A stretch of DNA of 64,000 bases from Runella slithyformis DSM 19594 (GCF_000218895.1 NC_015703.1:5345001-5409000); one strand, 5' to 3'; positions 43,413 to 53,306 are shown, counted from the stretch's first letter. The notes: generated by a model from the sequence alone, not told the origin. Numbers and translations: made by a program.

Positions 43413-44499
43413 TTCTCTGCTTATTATCAGCCTTTTACCCCTTGGATTCACCGCCTGCAACACCGCAGACCCCGAGCCTTCTCAGCCTTACGACAACGGC
43501 GTACTTGTCATCAATGCGGGCAACTTTCTGGACAACAACGGCTCGATCTCCCTGATTCAGCGTACCGGTACCGCTGCTTCCTACGACATTTTTCAGAAAG
43601 AGAACAGTCGTACCCTGTCGGGCAGCCTGAGCGACTATGCTGAAGTCAACGGCAAAGGCATCATCCTCGTCGATAATTCCACGGCGGGCAAAGATGTGAT
43701 CGAGATCGTGGACGCCCGTACGTTCAAAAGCCTCGCGACCCTTCCTTCCACCGAAATCGAAAATCCCCGGGCCGTGGCAAAGGCCACCGACACCAAAGCC
43801 TACGTAACCTGCTGGGATGCTACGGGCGACTTTTCCAACTTTTACAAAAACCCGGGCTACGTGGCCGTCATTGACTTGGTAACCAACAAATTGGTCAAGA
43901 AAATGACGGTACAGAACGGCGCCGAAAGTATCTTCATCCTTGGCAATGAAGCCTTTGTGGGAAATACAGGAAGCGGCATTTCAAAAATCACCGTCATTGA
44001 TGTTGCCACTGACGCGGTTAAGCAATCCGTTGAAGTCGGACGAAATCCTGAAATGGTGGGGATGGATGCCAACAACAAACTTTGGGCGTATGCCGGCGGA
44101 GAAATGATACGCCTGAACCCCCAAACCAAAACGGTGGAAACGCGGTTCAAAATCACCTCACCCATTGCCGCCAAGTCCCCAAGTTCTTTCACACTGAGTG
44201 CCGATAAAAAGACGATCTATTTCACCCACTCCTTCTACGATGCCGCCGACGGCTACCTTCAAAAAGGGGAAACCTACCGTTTTTCCATTGATGCCTCCAC
44301 CGTAGCCGCCGACAAACCGTTCATAAACCGGCTTTTCTCGGGAGGTTTGGGCGTTGACCCCCAAACGGGCATCCTTTATGCCGGTCTGATTCCCTCTTTC
44401 AAGCAGGCAGGCTACGTACTGCGCTACCAAGCCAACGGCACCCTGATCGATTCCGTCAAGGCCGAAATCGCCCCAAGTACATTTTTCTTTAAACAATAG
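43402..44499 (+). CDS. BtuG-like beta-propeller lipoprotein
   Basis: From ATG 43402 (MNRNSLLIISLLPLGFTAC) the protein is a 365-residue lipoprotein (lipobox GFTAC) with YncE/DUF5074-type propeller repeats, such as VIEIVDARTFKSLATLP, VAVIDLVTNKLVKKM and ITVIDVATDAVKQSVEVGRNPE. In Bacteroides, BtuG is a surface propeller that binds cobalamin very tightly and hands it to BtuB. The same order, overlap and riboswitch control support that role here. Whether it matches BtuG itself or a related propeller needs alignment. Confidence 0.78.
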   Translation: MNRNSLLIISLLPLGFTACNTADPEPSQPYDNGVLVINAGNFLDNNGSISLIQRTGTAASYDIFQKENSRTLSGSLSDYAEVNGKGIILVDNSTAGKDVIEIVDARTFKSLATLPSTEIENPRAVAKATDTKAYVTCWDATGDFSNFYKNPGYVAVIDLVTNKLVKKMTVQNGAESIFILGNEAFVGNTGSGISKITVIDVATDAVKQSVEVGRNPEMVGMDANNKLWAYAGGEMIRLNPQTKTVETRFKITSPIAAKSPSSFTLSADKKTIYFTHSFYDAADGYLQKGETYRFSIDASTVAADKPFINRLFSGGLGVDPQTGILYAGLIPSFKQAGYVLRYQANGTLIDSVKAEIAPSTFFFKQ

Positions 44500-44513
44500 G
44501 TGGGACGGGGGAC

Positions 44514-44572
44514 GTCCATCCAACGTCCAACGTCCAACGTCCAACGTCCATCGTCCATCGTCCATCGTCATT
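44514..44572. repeat. Heptanucleotide tandem array
   Basis: GTCCATC at 44514-44520 is followed by a 4-nt slip, then three GTCCAAC units and three GTCCATC units, and a decayed last unit, all in 7-bp phase from 44525. It fills the gap between the convergent propeller gene and the membrane protein gene. Similar heptamers (GTCCAAC, GTCTATT twice) occur just before argC, near 6963-6983. Confidence 0.85.
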
Positions 44573-44582
44573 CTTAAAATCA

Positions 44583-46271
44583 TCAATAACGCAGCTTAGG
44601 CTCTATCCACAAGGCCGTCAGACACAGCAGAAAGAGCAGCATCCAGGCCCAATCGGGCAGCTTTGATGAAATGACCTGTGGGGAGGCCGTGGGGAGGTTA
44701 CCCTGTGCAATTTGATGATGCGCCCGTAGGGTTTCACGCAGACGCTCTGCTTTTGAAACCGCACTTTCTTCCGGTTCAACGTACACTTCCAGGGAATCCT
44801 GAAAAGGTAGCCAACCTGAGGTTCGGAAGATATACTCCGCAGTGCCTGTCAGGGCATTGAGCGGGGACCCCTGCGTTAAAACCGTGTCATGGGCAAGGGA
44901 AAAAGACGGGATCGGAGTCGAAAAGTGATTCAACACAATCGACGAACGAACGTCTTTCCAAAGCGGCGCAACAGCTGATACCGCGCTTTCCTGCGTCGGA
45001 GAAAGTACCTGCAGGATACTCGACCAAAAAGCATTATAGGTGAGGCTATCGCCGCTTAATTTCAGCGGAAAGGTCTCGTTCACAAGACTGAGTCCGACCT
45101 TTCCCCCTACTTTTTGAACGGCCGCCGGGTAACCGAACACACTTCTTTGGCGCAGATTCTCTTCCAATTGATACGGCAATGACGTCATCCCTTTCCCGAT
45201 GCCCACCGATTCTTCGTTGGAGGTTTTCCTGATCCGCCATTGCGTGCCCAGGGCTGCATTGATTTTCTTTATCGCCGGTTCGGGTTGGATAATGTTGAAA
45301 AAAAGAACACTTTTTCCGTCGGCTACGGCTTTTTTAACCATGGGATGGCCCGCGTTTTCGGGGTCGGTAATGATGAGGTCTGCCACAAAGGGCTTTGGGT
45401 TGACCCAACGATTGATGGAAATAGTACGTTGGGTATTTTTGGCCACGGTGGTGATCATTTCTACGCGACTGCCATTCTTTCCCAACCATTCCGCCAATGT
45501 TTTACTTTCAAAATCAGGACTTTGAAGCATAAAATAAACCGACAAAGGTTGTGGTTTTCGCGTGTAAAAAGCGACTTTTTTCAAGGGTTTATGATCAAGT
45601 TCCAAGGTTGTTTCCGCCCTGCCGATGCCAAAGGCAGGAAACCGAAGCCGAAAAGAGGAAACCCCTCCGGGCAAAAGTACACTGTCCAATACCTGTCGGG
45701 CATACCGCAGGCGAAGCATCTTTTGTCCATCCACTTCAATTTTTCCCGTTATTTCCTGCAGTTCGCCTTTTCGAAGCATCCCTTTCCACTGAACGGCCTG
45801 CAATTCATCTTTTGGAAACGCAGGAATCCAATGAATGATATGGCCGCTCAACAAACGCAGAGCTTGGGGGCCGACGTCCTGCCCTGCCAAATAAACCGTT
45901 CCTATTCGCGCTGCCAATCCCGGGTCTTCCTCCGAACGTCGTTCCCAGTCGTCGAACGAAAAGGATTCGGTGATGTTAAGACTGTCTCGGTTTTTTTGAA
46001 TAATCTCCGCAGGAAGGGTCGAACTGTACAACAAAACTCGCCCGGGATTGAAAGATCGGCTCCATTGCGGTTGAATGACGTACAAAACAAGGGCCGTCCA
46101 TAACATCAAAGTAAGCCCCAAACGAACCCGAAATCTTTTTTTTTCGACCGATTGCGCTCGCAACAGCATCCGCATAAGAAAGAGCAACAACGCAGTTAAC
46201 GCGACGTACGATAACCCGTCCGAAAAGGGCACGATCCACAAAAGGGCAAAAAAAGCGGAGGAAGACATCAT
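44583..46271 (-). CDS. Large uncharacterised membrane protein
   Basis: 562 residues with two N-terminal helices (about 17-37 and 48-66), a periplasmic-side body of about 460 residues and one C-terminal helix (about 540-556). The N-terminal pair followed by a long body resembles BatA-related membrane proteins of Bacteroidetes, but the Von Willebrand domain is not seen. Segments such as VADLIITDPENAG and GKSVLFFNI suggest a class I glutamine-amidotransferase-like Rossmann fold in the body. No function is assigned. It ends convergently to the B12 unit. Confidence 0.6.
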   Translation of the reverse strand: MMSSSAFFALLWIVPFSDGLSYVALTALLLFLMRMLLRAQSVEKKRFRVRLGLTLMLWTALVLYVIQPQWSRSFNPGRVLLYSSTLPAEIIQKNRDSLNITESFSFDDWERRSEEDPGLAARIGTVYLAGQDVGPQALRLLSGHIIHWIPAFPKDELQAVQWKGMLRKGELQEITGKIEVDGQKMLRLRYARQVLDSVLLPGGVSSFRLRFPAFGIGRAETTLELDHKPLKKVAFYTRKPQPLSVYFMLQSPDFESKTLAEWLGKNGSRVEMITTVAKNTQRTISINRWVNPKPFVADLIITDPENAGHPMVKKAVADGKSVLFFNIIQPEPAIKKINAALGTQWRIRKTSNEESVGIGKGMTSLPYQLEENLRQRSVFGYPAAVQKVGGKVGLSLVNETFPLKLSGDSLTYNAFWSSILQVLSPTQESAVSAVAPLWKDVRSSIVLNHFSTPIPSFSLAHDTVLTQGSPLNALTGTAEYIFRTSGWLPFQDSLEVYVEPEESAVSKAERLRETLRAHHQIAQGNLPTASPQVISSKLPDWAWMLLFLLCLTALWIEPKLRY

Positions 46272-46424
46272 TCAAACATACCGGTAAGAGAACAGCTTCT
46301 AAAAGTAAGGAAGAACCGGCCAAAGAGCAAACGGAGGCTCAATACTTTCGATGACATTCTTTCGCCCGCAGTAGGTAAGAAAGGCATTGGCCGAGATCAA
46401 CTTTCCCAGACTTTAAAACAAAAA

Positions 46425-46457
46425 AAGGGGCGTCTCAGCATAGTGAGACAACCCCTT
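46425..46457 (-). terminator. Intrinsic terminator of the WcaJ-type gene
   Basis: AAGGGG (46425-46430) pairs with CCCCTT (46452-46457) and GTCTCA with TGAGAC inside it. An A-run on the plus strand provides the U-tract on the minus strand. Confidence 0.8.
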
Positions 46458-46477
46458 GAAATAACGCGAGTATAGAT

Positions 46478-47911
46478 CTAAAATGCCTGCGGATCGCCCT
46501 TGACCATATTATAAGCCGTGCGCAGCACGATTTGAAAATCAAGCAATAAACTCCAATTCTCAATGTACCAGATATCATAATCGACACGTTTGCGCATCAA
46601 TCCGATTTCCTGCGTCTCTCCCCGGAAGCCGTTTACCTGAGCCCAGCCCGTAATGCCCGGCTTCAGGCGATGGCGAATCATGTAATTTTCTATCTGAGGA
46701 AGTGTTTCCAAGCTATGTTTAACCGCATGCGGACGCGGCCCGACCACCGACATGCTGCCCAACAATACGTTGATAAATTGCGGCAATTCATCAAGGTTGG
46801 TCTTGCGCAGAAAACGTCCCACTTTTGTAATACGGGGATCATCCTGCGTGGTTTGATTAAATCCGCCGTCTTCGCGCACCGTAGAGGCTTTGTAGTACAT
46901 GGTTCTGAATTTCCAGACCGCAATATTGCGCCCCCGTTGCCCCCAGCGATCCTGAATGAAAAAGACAGGGCCCTTTGAATCAAGGGCAATCGCCAGCGCA
47001 ATGAGCGGGAATAACCACGAAGCCACCAACACCAGAAATAAGGCACTGAAGATCAAATCAAAGGCGCGCTTAAGCATCCACCACGAATCCATTTCGAGGG
47101 GCGTGCTCCGGACGGTGATCAAAGGGTAATTTCCAAACAGTTCCAACGAATACCGTGAAGCGCTGAATTGGAAGAAGCCCGGGGTAAACCGCACCAAAAT
47201 CCCTTTTCTATCGGCCCAACTTATGATGCTTTTGACGTAGCTTTCTTCAAATTGACTGGGTGCAATGACCAATTCATCAATGACTTTCCCCATCGAAGTC
47301 TCGTTCAGAAAATCAATGGTCTCGTGCAGCGGCGGAGTTTTGCGTCCTGATTCCTTATACCCCCAGGTCCCCAAAATGGTATAGCCAAACTGAGGATTGC
47401 GCTGCACCAGCGAGCGAAACCCATCCACCTGATTCATTTCACCGACAATGACCAAATTGCGTTGATTTACCCCTTTGGCATTCCAAAACATCATCAGTTT
47501 GCGGGTTCCGTACATTTTAAGTGTCACCGTTGCAGCTAAAACAGCCACGTAAGCCAGGGTAAAACTTCTGGTATAATCATAATCTTTCAGAAAGAAAAGC
47601 GAAACGACCAACACTAAAAACTGAATCAGCAGATTGGGCAACAACGCCAAAAGCTCATCAATGAAAGTCACGGTACGAAATTCATTGTAGAGATCCGAAA
47701 GTCGGGAAGAGAAATACCAACCCATTCCCATGCCGGAAATGATCAGGACGTCTACCTCCTGTAAGGCCCGTTGAGTCAGCCCTGCCGCCAGCACATAAGA
47801 GAACATTAACAACAGTACATCAGCCACTAAACGCGGATGATTCTTTCGACGGGTAAGTTGATAGGTAATGGTTGATGGAAGTAAAGAGTGTTGTGACATA
47901 ACGTTGAGCAT
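46478..47911 (-). CDS. Undecaprenyl-phosphate glycosyl-1-phosphate transferase (WcaJ type)
   Basis: 477 residues of the polyprenyl glycosylphosphotransferase family. Four N-terminal helices (within about 25-135) are followed by a Rossmann-like domain (about 145-260), a helix (about 285-305) and the catalytic bacterial sugar transferase domain. The latter carries [29 protein letters not shown] and VVGPRPH. It starts surface polysaccharide synthesis by loading the first sugar phosphate on undecaprenyl phosphate at the inner membrane. It opens the polysaccharide region of this window. Start ATG at 47911 or 47899. Confidence 0.93.
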   Translation of the reverse strand: MLNVMSQHSLLPSTITYQLTRRKNHPRLVADVLLLMFSYVLAAGLTQRALQEVDVLIISGMGMGWYFSSRLSDLYNEFRTVTFIDELLALLPNLLIQFLVLVVSLFFLKDYDYTRSFTLAYVAVLAATVTLKMYGTRKLMMFWNAKGVNQRNLVIVGEMNQVDGFRSLVQRNPQFGYTILGTWGYKESGRKTPPLHETIDFLNETSMGKVIDELVIAPSQFEESYVKSIISWADRKGILVRFTPGFFQFSASRYSLELFGNYPLITVRSTPLEMDSWWMLKRAFDLIFSALFLVLVASWLFPLIALAIALDSKGPVFFIQDRWGQRGRNIAVWKFRTMYYKASTVREDGGFNQTTQDDPRITKVGRFLRKTNLDELPQFINVLLGSMSVVGPRPHAVKHSLETLPQIENYMIRHRLKPGITGWAQVNGFRGETQEIGLMRKRVDYDIWYIENWSLLLDFQIVLRTAYNMVKGDPQAF

Positions 47912-48432
47912 TTAATAATCAAATCAGCCAAAATAGATACCCTGTAATTTGTCTTATTATCTGTTTAAAATAATAAATATAAATCCTGATAAAGTACTAA
48001 ATTCGCTTAAACTGTATAACTATAGAGTCTTTTCCTGCTTTGGTATATCAAATATACTAGAAAACCCTGATATATACCATATCCTATTCGCCTTTTTTTC
48101 AATAAACTTATTAAACGGTAATTGATGACTGCTTATCTCCCACCCTTATCAGGCAAAAAAAAAGGCTTTCGAGCCCCGCACACCCTTGTAATAATCCAAA
48201 TTTATCTTTCATATTGCACATATATTTCAGTTTGTGTACCCTGTAAAACCGCGCACTTTTTTCAGAAAAAGAAAAAAAACGTTCACGTCAAATAAACGTT
48301 AAATCCACTGAATTTACGCCGATATATCCCATTAAAGTGGTCATTCAGGAATATCTTTTCCTGATGTACCGCCCCAAAAAAAAGCACAAAAACGAAGTTT
48401 TGTGCTTTTTTTATCCCGCTTTATGTCAGCGT
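47912..48432. other. Long intergenic region upstream of the WcaJ-type gene
   Basis: No gene is supported in these 521 bp. The region contains nested palindromes at 48041-48079: GTATAT-CAA-ATATAC, and TGGTATAT paired with ATATACCA. It also has a short GGCT-TTCG-AGCC hairpin (48164-48175) with an adjacent A9 run that would act as a minus-strand terminator. The main terminator of the neighbouring gene is at 48377-48412. The palindromes are the likely control region of the polysaccharide-initiating gene. Confidence 0.55.
48377..48412 (-). terminator. Intrinsic terminator of the repeat lipoprotein gene
   Basis: A perfect 15-bp stem pairs 48377-48391 with 48398-48412 around a 6-nt loop, with A/T runs at the base. 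It is 20 bp beyond the stop at 48433. Confidence 0.88.
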
Positions 48433-51195
48433 TTATTTGCAATATTCGTCCGTCTTGATCCTGATGATCCAATCGGCTTTCTCAAGTTTATACGCATTTT
48501 CACTGAAGGAATAATAGCCCGGGGCCGGTCCCGCCTGAAAATCGTAGGTCTTGCCTACTTCCAGCAGGTCGGTCAAAATACTGAAGGAAGATTTCCCTTC
48601 GGCATAGGCCAGATTCGGCAGACTCTTCCATTGCAGCGTACCGGTTTCTCTGAATCGACCGTATAAAACTAATGTTGGCAGTTTAGTTTTGTCCAGCTCA
48701 TTACAGGGAAACTGAAGGGTGATCAGGACCTGACCCGGTTTGATATCCGGCGGCACCCTGAATGAGGTCACATCAATGATCTGCGTACCGGCATCGCAGG
48801 CATCTACCGAGGCGGAGTTGGCGATCGCCGTACTTTGGCTGTCGTATATCCGCAACCGCACATTTTGCTCGGCATCCAGTCCATTGATTCGGATCACATT
48901 ACCATTGTTGAGCGAGGTCGTAAAGGTTTGAAGGACGGTGTTATCAGATACCCTGATCACTTCTCCGTTGTAGATACGTCCGCTCACGGGCAAACTGCTT
49001 CTTACACTGAACGTCAACGGTGACGGACATTTCAGGATCGGTTTTTTAAACGAGCTGACATCTATTTCCTGTAGGGTCGTGTTGCACCCCCCCACCGCCG
49101 CCGAAAGCGCCACTGCCCCGCTCAGGTTATCCATGATCCTGAGGCGTACTGTCTCTTCACTGTAGAGACCATTGATATTAATGACCTGACCGTTGTTGAT
49201 CGTGGAAGAAAACGACTGCATCACGCCTCCGTTAGCGGCATTGATCACCTGCACCTGATAAGCAGCTGAGCTGCTGGGCAAAATGCTTTTTACCCTAAAG
49301 CCCAGCGGAACAGTGCATTTCGGCGGAGGCGTTTTAAAATTCTCCAGTACAAGCGTAAGGGTCACATTACTGCACGATTCCACGACCCCGGAAAGTACCT
49401 GAGCAGCACTTACAATATCATAAATCCGCAATTGGATCTTGCCGGTATTATCAAAAAAGCCCCCTAAACGAACCAGCTCACCGTTGTTAGCGGTGGTTTG
49501 GAAAAACTGAATGCGGCCTTTCGTTTCGGCGTCGATCACTTCAAACGAATACCGCCGGTCACTGTTGGGCAATGTACTGCTGATACGAAACACCGGCGAA
49601 GCGGCACAGCGCTGCGGCGGAATTTTGAACGATGTAATATCTATCACCTGTTCGGTATTTCCGGCGCAGGCATCCACCGGCTCCGAGACAGCCACGGCCG
49701 AGCTGACAATGTCAGCAATCCGTAACCGAACCTTCTGGTCGCTGTCGAGGCCGCTCAGTCGTATTATTTCGTTGTTGTTGGCGGTAGTTTGAAAACTCTG
49801 CAGTTGTGCATTGGTTTCAGCATTGACAACCGTAAAACTATAGCGGTAGTCGCTGTTGGGCAGCACACTTCGGATCTTAAAGCCCGGCCCGTTCGGGCAT
49901 TTTTGGATCTGTTTCTTAAACGACGATACATCCACCTCCTGCACTTCTCCGCTGCAACCATTGACGAGGGCAGAATTTACCACGGCCGTTCCCAAAACGT
50001 CATTAAGGCGCAGACGAACAAACTGATCACTTTCCAAACCACTGATCTTGATGACCTCTCCGTTATTGACCGTCGTATTAAACACCTGCAAACGGGCACC
50101 CGTAGCATCGTTGATCACCTCTGCCCGGTATTGCAGATTTGTGGCCGGCAGACTGCTTTTAATTTTAAAACTCGGTCCGGTATCGCATTTCTGTTTGGTA
50201 AACCCCGCCACCCACAGCGACAGGTGCGACAACTCCGCAACGTATTCCAGTCCGTCGTTGGCTGATTTTTGTAATTTTCCGGGCGTTTCGGTTTGCCACT
50301 GCTCCGTGGCAGCATCATAGCTGTAGAGCGGAATGGCATCTCCCGCCTGCACCGCCCGCCGTTCCATGGGATGATATAACTGCGGAGAAACACTGAAACG
50401 CACCTGCATCGGCTGCGAAAGCGTCTTGACCAGTTGGTATTGGTCGTTATGCAGCTGAAGCAGAAAGGCCCCGGCCACTTGGGTCAGTTGTTGATTGGCC
50501 CCGGCGGCGGCCCCTCCGGGCAGCAGGGGTTTAACGATGGTCTGATTGGTAATGGGATTGTTCAGAAAGGTGGTGAGAGGCTTGGTAATGTCGACCGACT
50601 GAAACCGCGCCGTCAGGGTGCCGCTGACAACCGCTCCCTGCACGTCTTTCAGTTGGGTCCCTTTGGGCAGCAGCGCCTGCGCCGGAGATTGCCCGGAAAG
50701 GATCGGCGTGGAGGTTTCAAAACTCCATTCCCTGTTCAGGGCACCCTGCCCGTCTGCATTTGTTTGAGCAATACTTACCGGCGATTGAGCCCCTACCCGC
50801 TGCATGATCATTACCGCAGAGCGCTGAACGTCCCGTTTCATTTCAACGGGCAAAATGGCATCCACAAAGCCCGGCGACTTCACCACTACCGTATACCGCA
50901 ATGGCTTTTCCGGGCTGGGGCGCGGACCGAGGGAATCAATGGAGAGATACAGCGCTCCGTCTGAAGATACCTTTATTTTCTTGGTATTGACCGTTGTAAT
51001 CAGGCGATCGGCATCCGGACCCGTCAAAATGACCTGCGTGGAAGTGGGGACACTATCTCCCGCCGCCGTATAGTATTGTACATCCAAGGCCACCGGATAG
51101 GGCTTTTTAAACCGAATTTCCAGCCCGTCAATAGGGTTTTTACAGGCACTGACCACTCCCAGCCACACCCCCATACACAACAGGATCTTTTTCAT
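48433..51195 (-). CDS. Surface lipoprotein with five tandem two-cysteine repeats (module A)
   Basis: 920 residues, lipobox VVSAC (Cys18). Residues 20-335 form an N-terminal region shared with the lipoprotein at 56291-57943, including the block LYHPMERRAVQAGD (273-286). Five repeats of 96-97 residues follow at about 337-432, 433-529, 530-626, 627-722 and 723-819. Each opens with Cys, carries a second Cys near position 78, and has the core (I/V)xSxLPxS and VRLRI-D. A unique C-terminal part (820-920) follows. Each repeat looks like a beta-sandwich with one disulfide. Its start overlaps the stop of the barrel gene by 4 bp. The family is not recognised; adhesion or capsule anchoring is conjecture. 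Confidence 0.75.
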   Translation of the reverse strand: MKKILLCMGVWLGVVSACKNPIDGLEIRFKKPYPVALDVQYYTAAGDSVPTSTQVILTGPDADRLITTVNTKKIKVSSDGALYLSIDSLGPRPSPEKPLRYTVVVKSPGFVDAILPVEMKRDVQRSAVMIMQRVGAQSPVSIAQTNADGQGALNREWSFETSTPILSGQSPAQALLPKGTQLKDVQGAVVSGTLTARFQSVDITKPLTTFLNNPITNQTIVKPLLPGGAAAGANQQLTQVAGAFLLQLHNDQYQLVKTLSQPMQVRFSVSPQLYHPMERRAVQAGDAIPLYSYDAATEQWQTETPGKLQKSANDGLEYVAELSHLSLWVAGFTKQKCDTGPSFKIKSSLPATNLQYRAEVINDATGARLQVFNTTVNNGEVIKISGLESDQFVRLRLNDVLGTAVVNSALVNGCSGEVQEVDVSSFKKQIQKCPNGPGFKIRSVLPNSDYRYSFTVVNAETNAQLQSFQTTANNNEIIRLSGLDSDQKVRLRIADIVSSAVAVSEPVDACAGNTEQVIDITSFKIPPQRCAASPVFRISSTLPNSDRRYSFEVIDAETKGRIQFFQTTANNGELVRLGGFFDNTGKIQLRIYDIVSAAQVLSGVVESCSNVTLTLVLENFKTPPPKCTVPLGFRVKSILPSSSAAYQVQVINAANGGVMQSFSSTINNGQVININGLYSEETVRLRIMDNLSGAVALSAAVGGCNTTLQEIDVSSFKKPILKCPSPLTFSVRSSLPVSGRIYNGEVIRVSDNTVLQTFTTSLNNGNVIRINGLDAEQNVRLRIYDSQSTAIANSASVDACDAGTQIIDVTSFRVPPDIKPGQVLITLQFPCNELDKTKLPTLVLYGRFRETGTLQWKSLPNLAYAEGKSSFSILTDLLEVGKTYDFQAGPAPGYYSFSENAYKLEKADWIIRIKTDEYCK

Positions 51196-51905
51196 GGGTG
51201 AATCGGTTTTTTAAACAATGAATACGTAAACACCAATTGCAGATTAGGTAAAAAGCGATACCCCTGCATATTTTTTTCAATCAGCGGGGTTTGTTCTGCC
51301 AGCGTGGTTGTTTCCAGAAATCCTTCAAAATCCATCTCTACCTTGGGAGAACCCAGGTAATAACAACCCATTTCCAGCCCGAACCCAAAGCGGCGGCGGG
51401 GAATCGACCGCCCGAAACCGAACCCGGCATAACCCACGATCGGCGACCACCTCACCCCCAGCGATATGGTGCCGAACTCTTCGGCCTTCATACGGATCCC
51501 GCCCAGATCCAGCAGGGTTTTGGCCGTCATTTGCAGACGAACGTCCGGGCGCCAAGTGTAACCTACACCACCGGTCACAAAAAAAGCACCCTTCCGAAAA
51601 GGATGCCATTTAACCGAAGTTTGGACGAGCCCGATCACAAAATCAGGTCGCAGCTCCACGATCGAACTGTCTCCCAGATCCAATTGCATTGATTTTTTAT
51701 ACGCCAGATAGGTGCCGCCTACCCGCAATACCAGCCGCGCCTTAGTGGGCAGCTTCCAGGCCAGATGCCCTCCCACGCCCGTGATTCCCGCGTGCACCCC
51801 AATGCCCCCGGGCCACCAGTGCAGGGTAGAATCCCGCTTTCCTCCGGCTCCTGCGTACACTTTTACCCAGGCGAGTAAAAGAACCATCCATAACGTTGAT
51901 TTCAT
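51192..51905 (-). CDS. Outer-membrane beta-barrel protein (module A)
   Basis: From ATG 51905 (MKSTLWMVLLLAWVKVYA signal peptide) the protein has 237 residues. Alternating hydrophobic strands and a glycine-rich pattern (GGIGVHAGITGVGGHLAW, GGVGYTWRPDVRL) indicate a small barrel. Its C-terminal block, from the YYLGSPKVEMDFEG segment onward, aligns with the paralogue at 58041-58763. It overlaps the downstream lipoprotein gene by 4 bp, so the two are coupled. Confidence 0.72.
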   Translation of the reverse strand: MKSTLWMVLLLAWVKVYAGAGGKRDSTLHWWPGGIGVHAGITGVGGHLAWKLPTKARLVLRVGGTYLAYKKSMQLDLGDSSIVELRPDFVIGLVQTSVKWHPFRKGAFFVTGGVGYTWRPDVRLQMTAKTLLDLGGIRMKAEEFGTISLGVRWSPIVGYAGFGFGRSIPRRRFGFGLEMGCYYLGSPKVEMDFEGFLETTTLAEQTPLIEKNMQGYRFLPNLQLVFTYSLFKKPIHP

Positions 51906-52158
51906 GCTGAATATATTTTCGTGATACTTTTTGGATTGATCTGCCTTAAAAGACATATATACCCATAACCTACGAATCTAAATTTACCAAAAAACCGTTT
52001 CAGGAGAAAAAAAGGCACCCAATTATTTCATTTTTTTTAGTATTCGGACGCTTTATACGTTAATTTTTATTTTATGTAGGACTTTACCGATATACCATTT
52101 CGGAGAGAAATACCCAGAAGTTTTCATATTGCCGGTTGGTGAGCGCCCTTTGGGACTC

Positions 52159-53112
52159 TTAACATACCACCGTCAGCCATTTCATGTACCGCTGTATCCC
52201 CTCCTCCAGCGTTACCTCCGGAACATATTCAAGTTCCTTTTTTGCCTTGGATATGTCTGCGGCCGTATGTCGTACGTCCCCGGCCTGCTCCGGGCGGTAA
52301 ATGATCTTACTTTTTTTGTTCGTAATCTGCTCAATGACCTCAATGACCTCTTTCAGGCAAATGGATTTTGCTCCACCGATGTTATACACCCTGAACCCTT
52401 CTCCCGAATGCTCCAACGCTTTCATCAACCCCTGCACGGCATCGGCCACGTAGGTATAGTTACGAAAGGTCAGCCCGTTGCCGTACAGCTCAATGGGCTC
52501 TTCCTCCAAAATCCGATGGATAAATTTCCGAATGGCCATTTCCGGCCGTTGGCGCGGACCGTACACGGTAAAAAGCCGCAAACATGTGATCTGAAAGCCA
52601 TAGAGCGAATAATAAGAATACGCCAGCAGTTCGGCGGCCCGTTTGGAAGCGGCATACGGGGAGATCGGTTGGTCAGCGGCGTCGGTTTCTTTAAAAGGCA
52701 CGTGCGCTGCATTGCCATAAACCGACGACGACGACGCAAAGATCAGTGTCCTTAGGCCCGCCTCCCGCATGGCTTCCAGCACCGAGAGCGTACCGTTAAT
52801 ATTGACCTCCATGAATTTTTCGGGCTCCTGCACCGATGCCCGCACCCCCGCGTAAGCGGCCAGGTGAAAAACTGCCTCACAGCCCCGGTCCAGCAGCAAC
52901 TGCCGTAAGGCTTCTTGGTTTCGGATGTCTCCTTCGATAAACGTAAAGGCGGGGTACTCCGAAAGCAATTCGATGTTTGCCCGCTTCAACGCCGGAGAAT
53001 ACAGGTAATCATCCAAGTTGTCGACACACACAACGGTATTCCCCTGCCGCAATAATCGCTCTGCCAAATGAGATCCGATGAATCCCGCCCCCCCTGTGAT
53101 TAATACGACCAT
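52159..53112 (-). CDS. NAD-dependent sugar-nucleotide epimerase
   Basis: 317 residues of the extended short-chain dehydrogenase family. The nucleotide motif GGAGFIGSHLAERL (7-20), SSSSVYG and the active YAASK are present, as is the sugar-binding region RLFTVYGPRQRPEMAIRKF typical of UDP-glucuronate/UDP-glucose 4-epimerases. It would supply an epimerised sugar nucleotide for the polysaccharide made by this region. The exact substrate is not certain. The region after it (53113-53306) holds an intergenic repeat. Confidence 0.88.
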   Translation of the reverse strand: MVVLITGGAGFIGSHLAERLLRQGNTVVCVDNLDDYLYSPALKRANIELLSEYPAFTFIEGDIRNQEALRQLLLDRGCEAVFHLAAYAGVRASVQEPEKFMEVNINGTLSVLEAMREAGLRTLIFASSSSVYGNAAHVPFKETDAADQPISPYAASKRAAELLAYSYYSLYGFQITCLRLFTVYGPRQRPEMAIRKFIHRILEEEPIELYGNGLTFRNYTYVADAVQGLMKALEHSGEGFRVYNIGGAKSICLKEVIEVIEQITNKKSKIIYRPEQAGDVRHTAADISKAKKELEYVPEVTLEEGIQRYMKWLTVVC

Positions 53113-53203
53113 AGTTTCATAACGTTTAAAATAATGACGAATTTATAAATTATGAGGACCCGGACTCCCTCGGACGGTCGCAGAGGATGCTGATGGAATC
53201 CCC

Positions 53204-53270
53204 CGCAGAGAAACGCTGAGGTTTCTTCTGCGAAAATCTGCGCTGCAGTTTAATCTGCGCTATCTGCGGG
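53204..53270. repeat. CTGCG-rich intergenic repeat
   Basis: The words TCTGCG and CGCAGA recur about six times in 67 bp between the epimerase and GT2 genes. Similar stretches are common between genes in Bacteroidetes. No coding or clear regulatory role is seen. Confidence 0.6.
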
Positions 53271-53306
53271 ATGACTGCCGTTGCCGATATCCCCACAGCA
53301 ACCCTT

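Noticed and set aside
44511-44575. CRISPR-like array
   Set aside because: The repeats are only 7 bp with no spacers and no cas genes nearby.
45240-46103. 287-codon open frame antisense to the membrane protein gene
   Set aside because: No domain pattern, basic composition typical of shadow frames, and the opposite strand has a signal-anchored membrane protein.
48197-48204. TAAATTTG -7 element on the minus strand
   Set aside because: No matching -33 element, and the nearby hairpin would end a transcript after about 30 nt.
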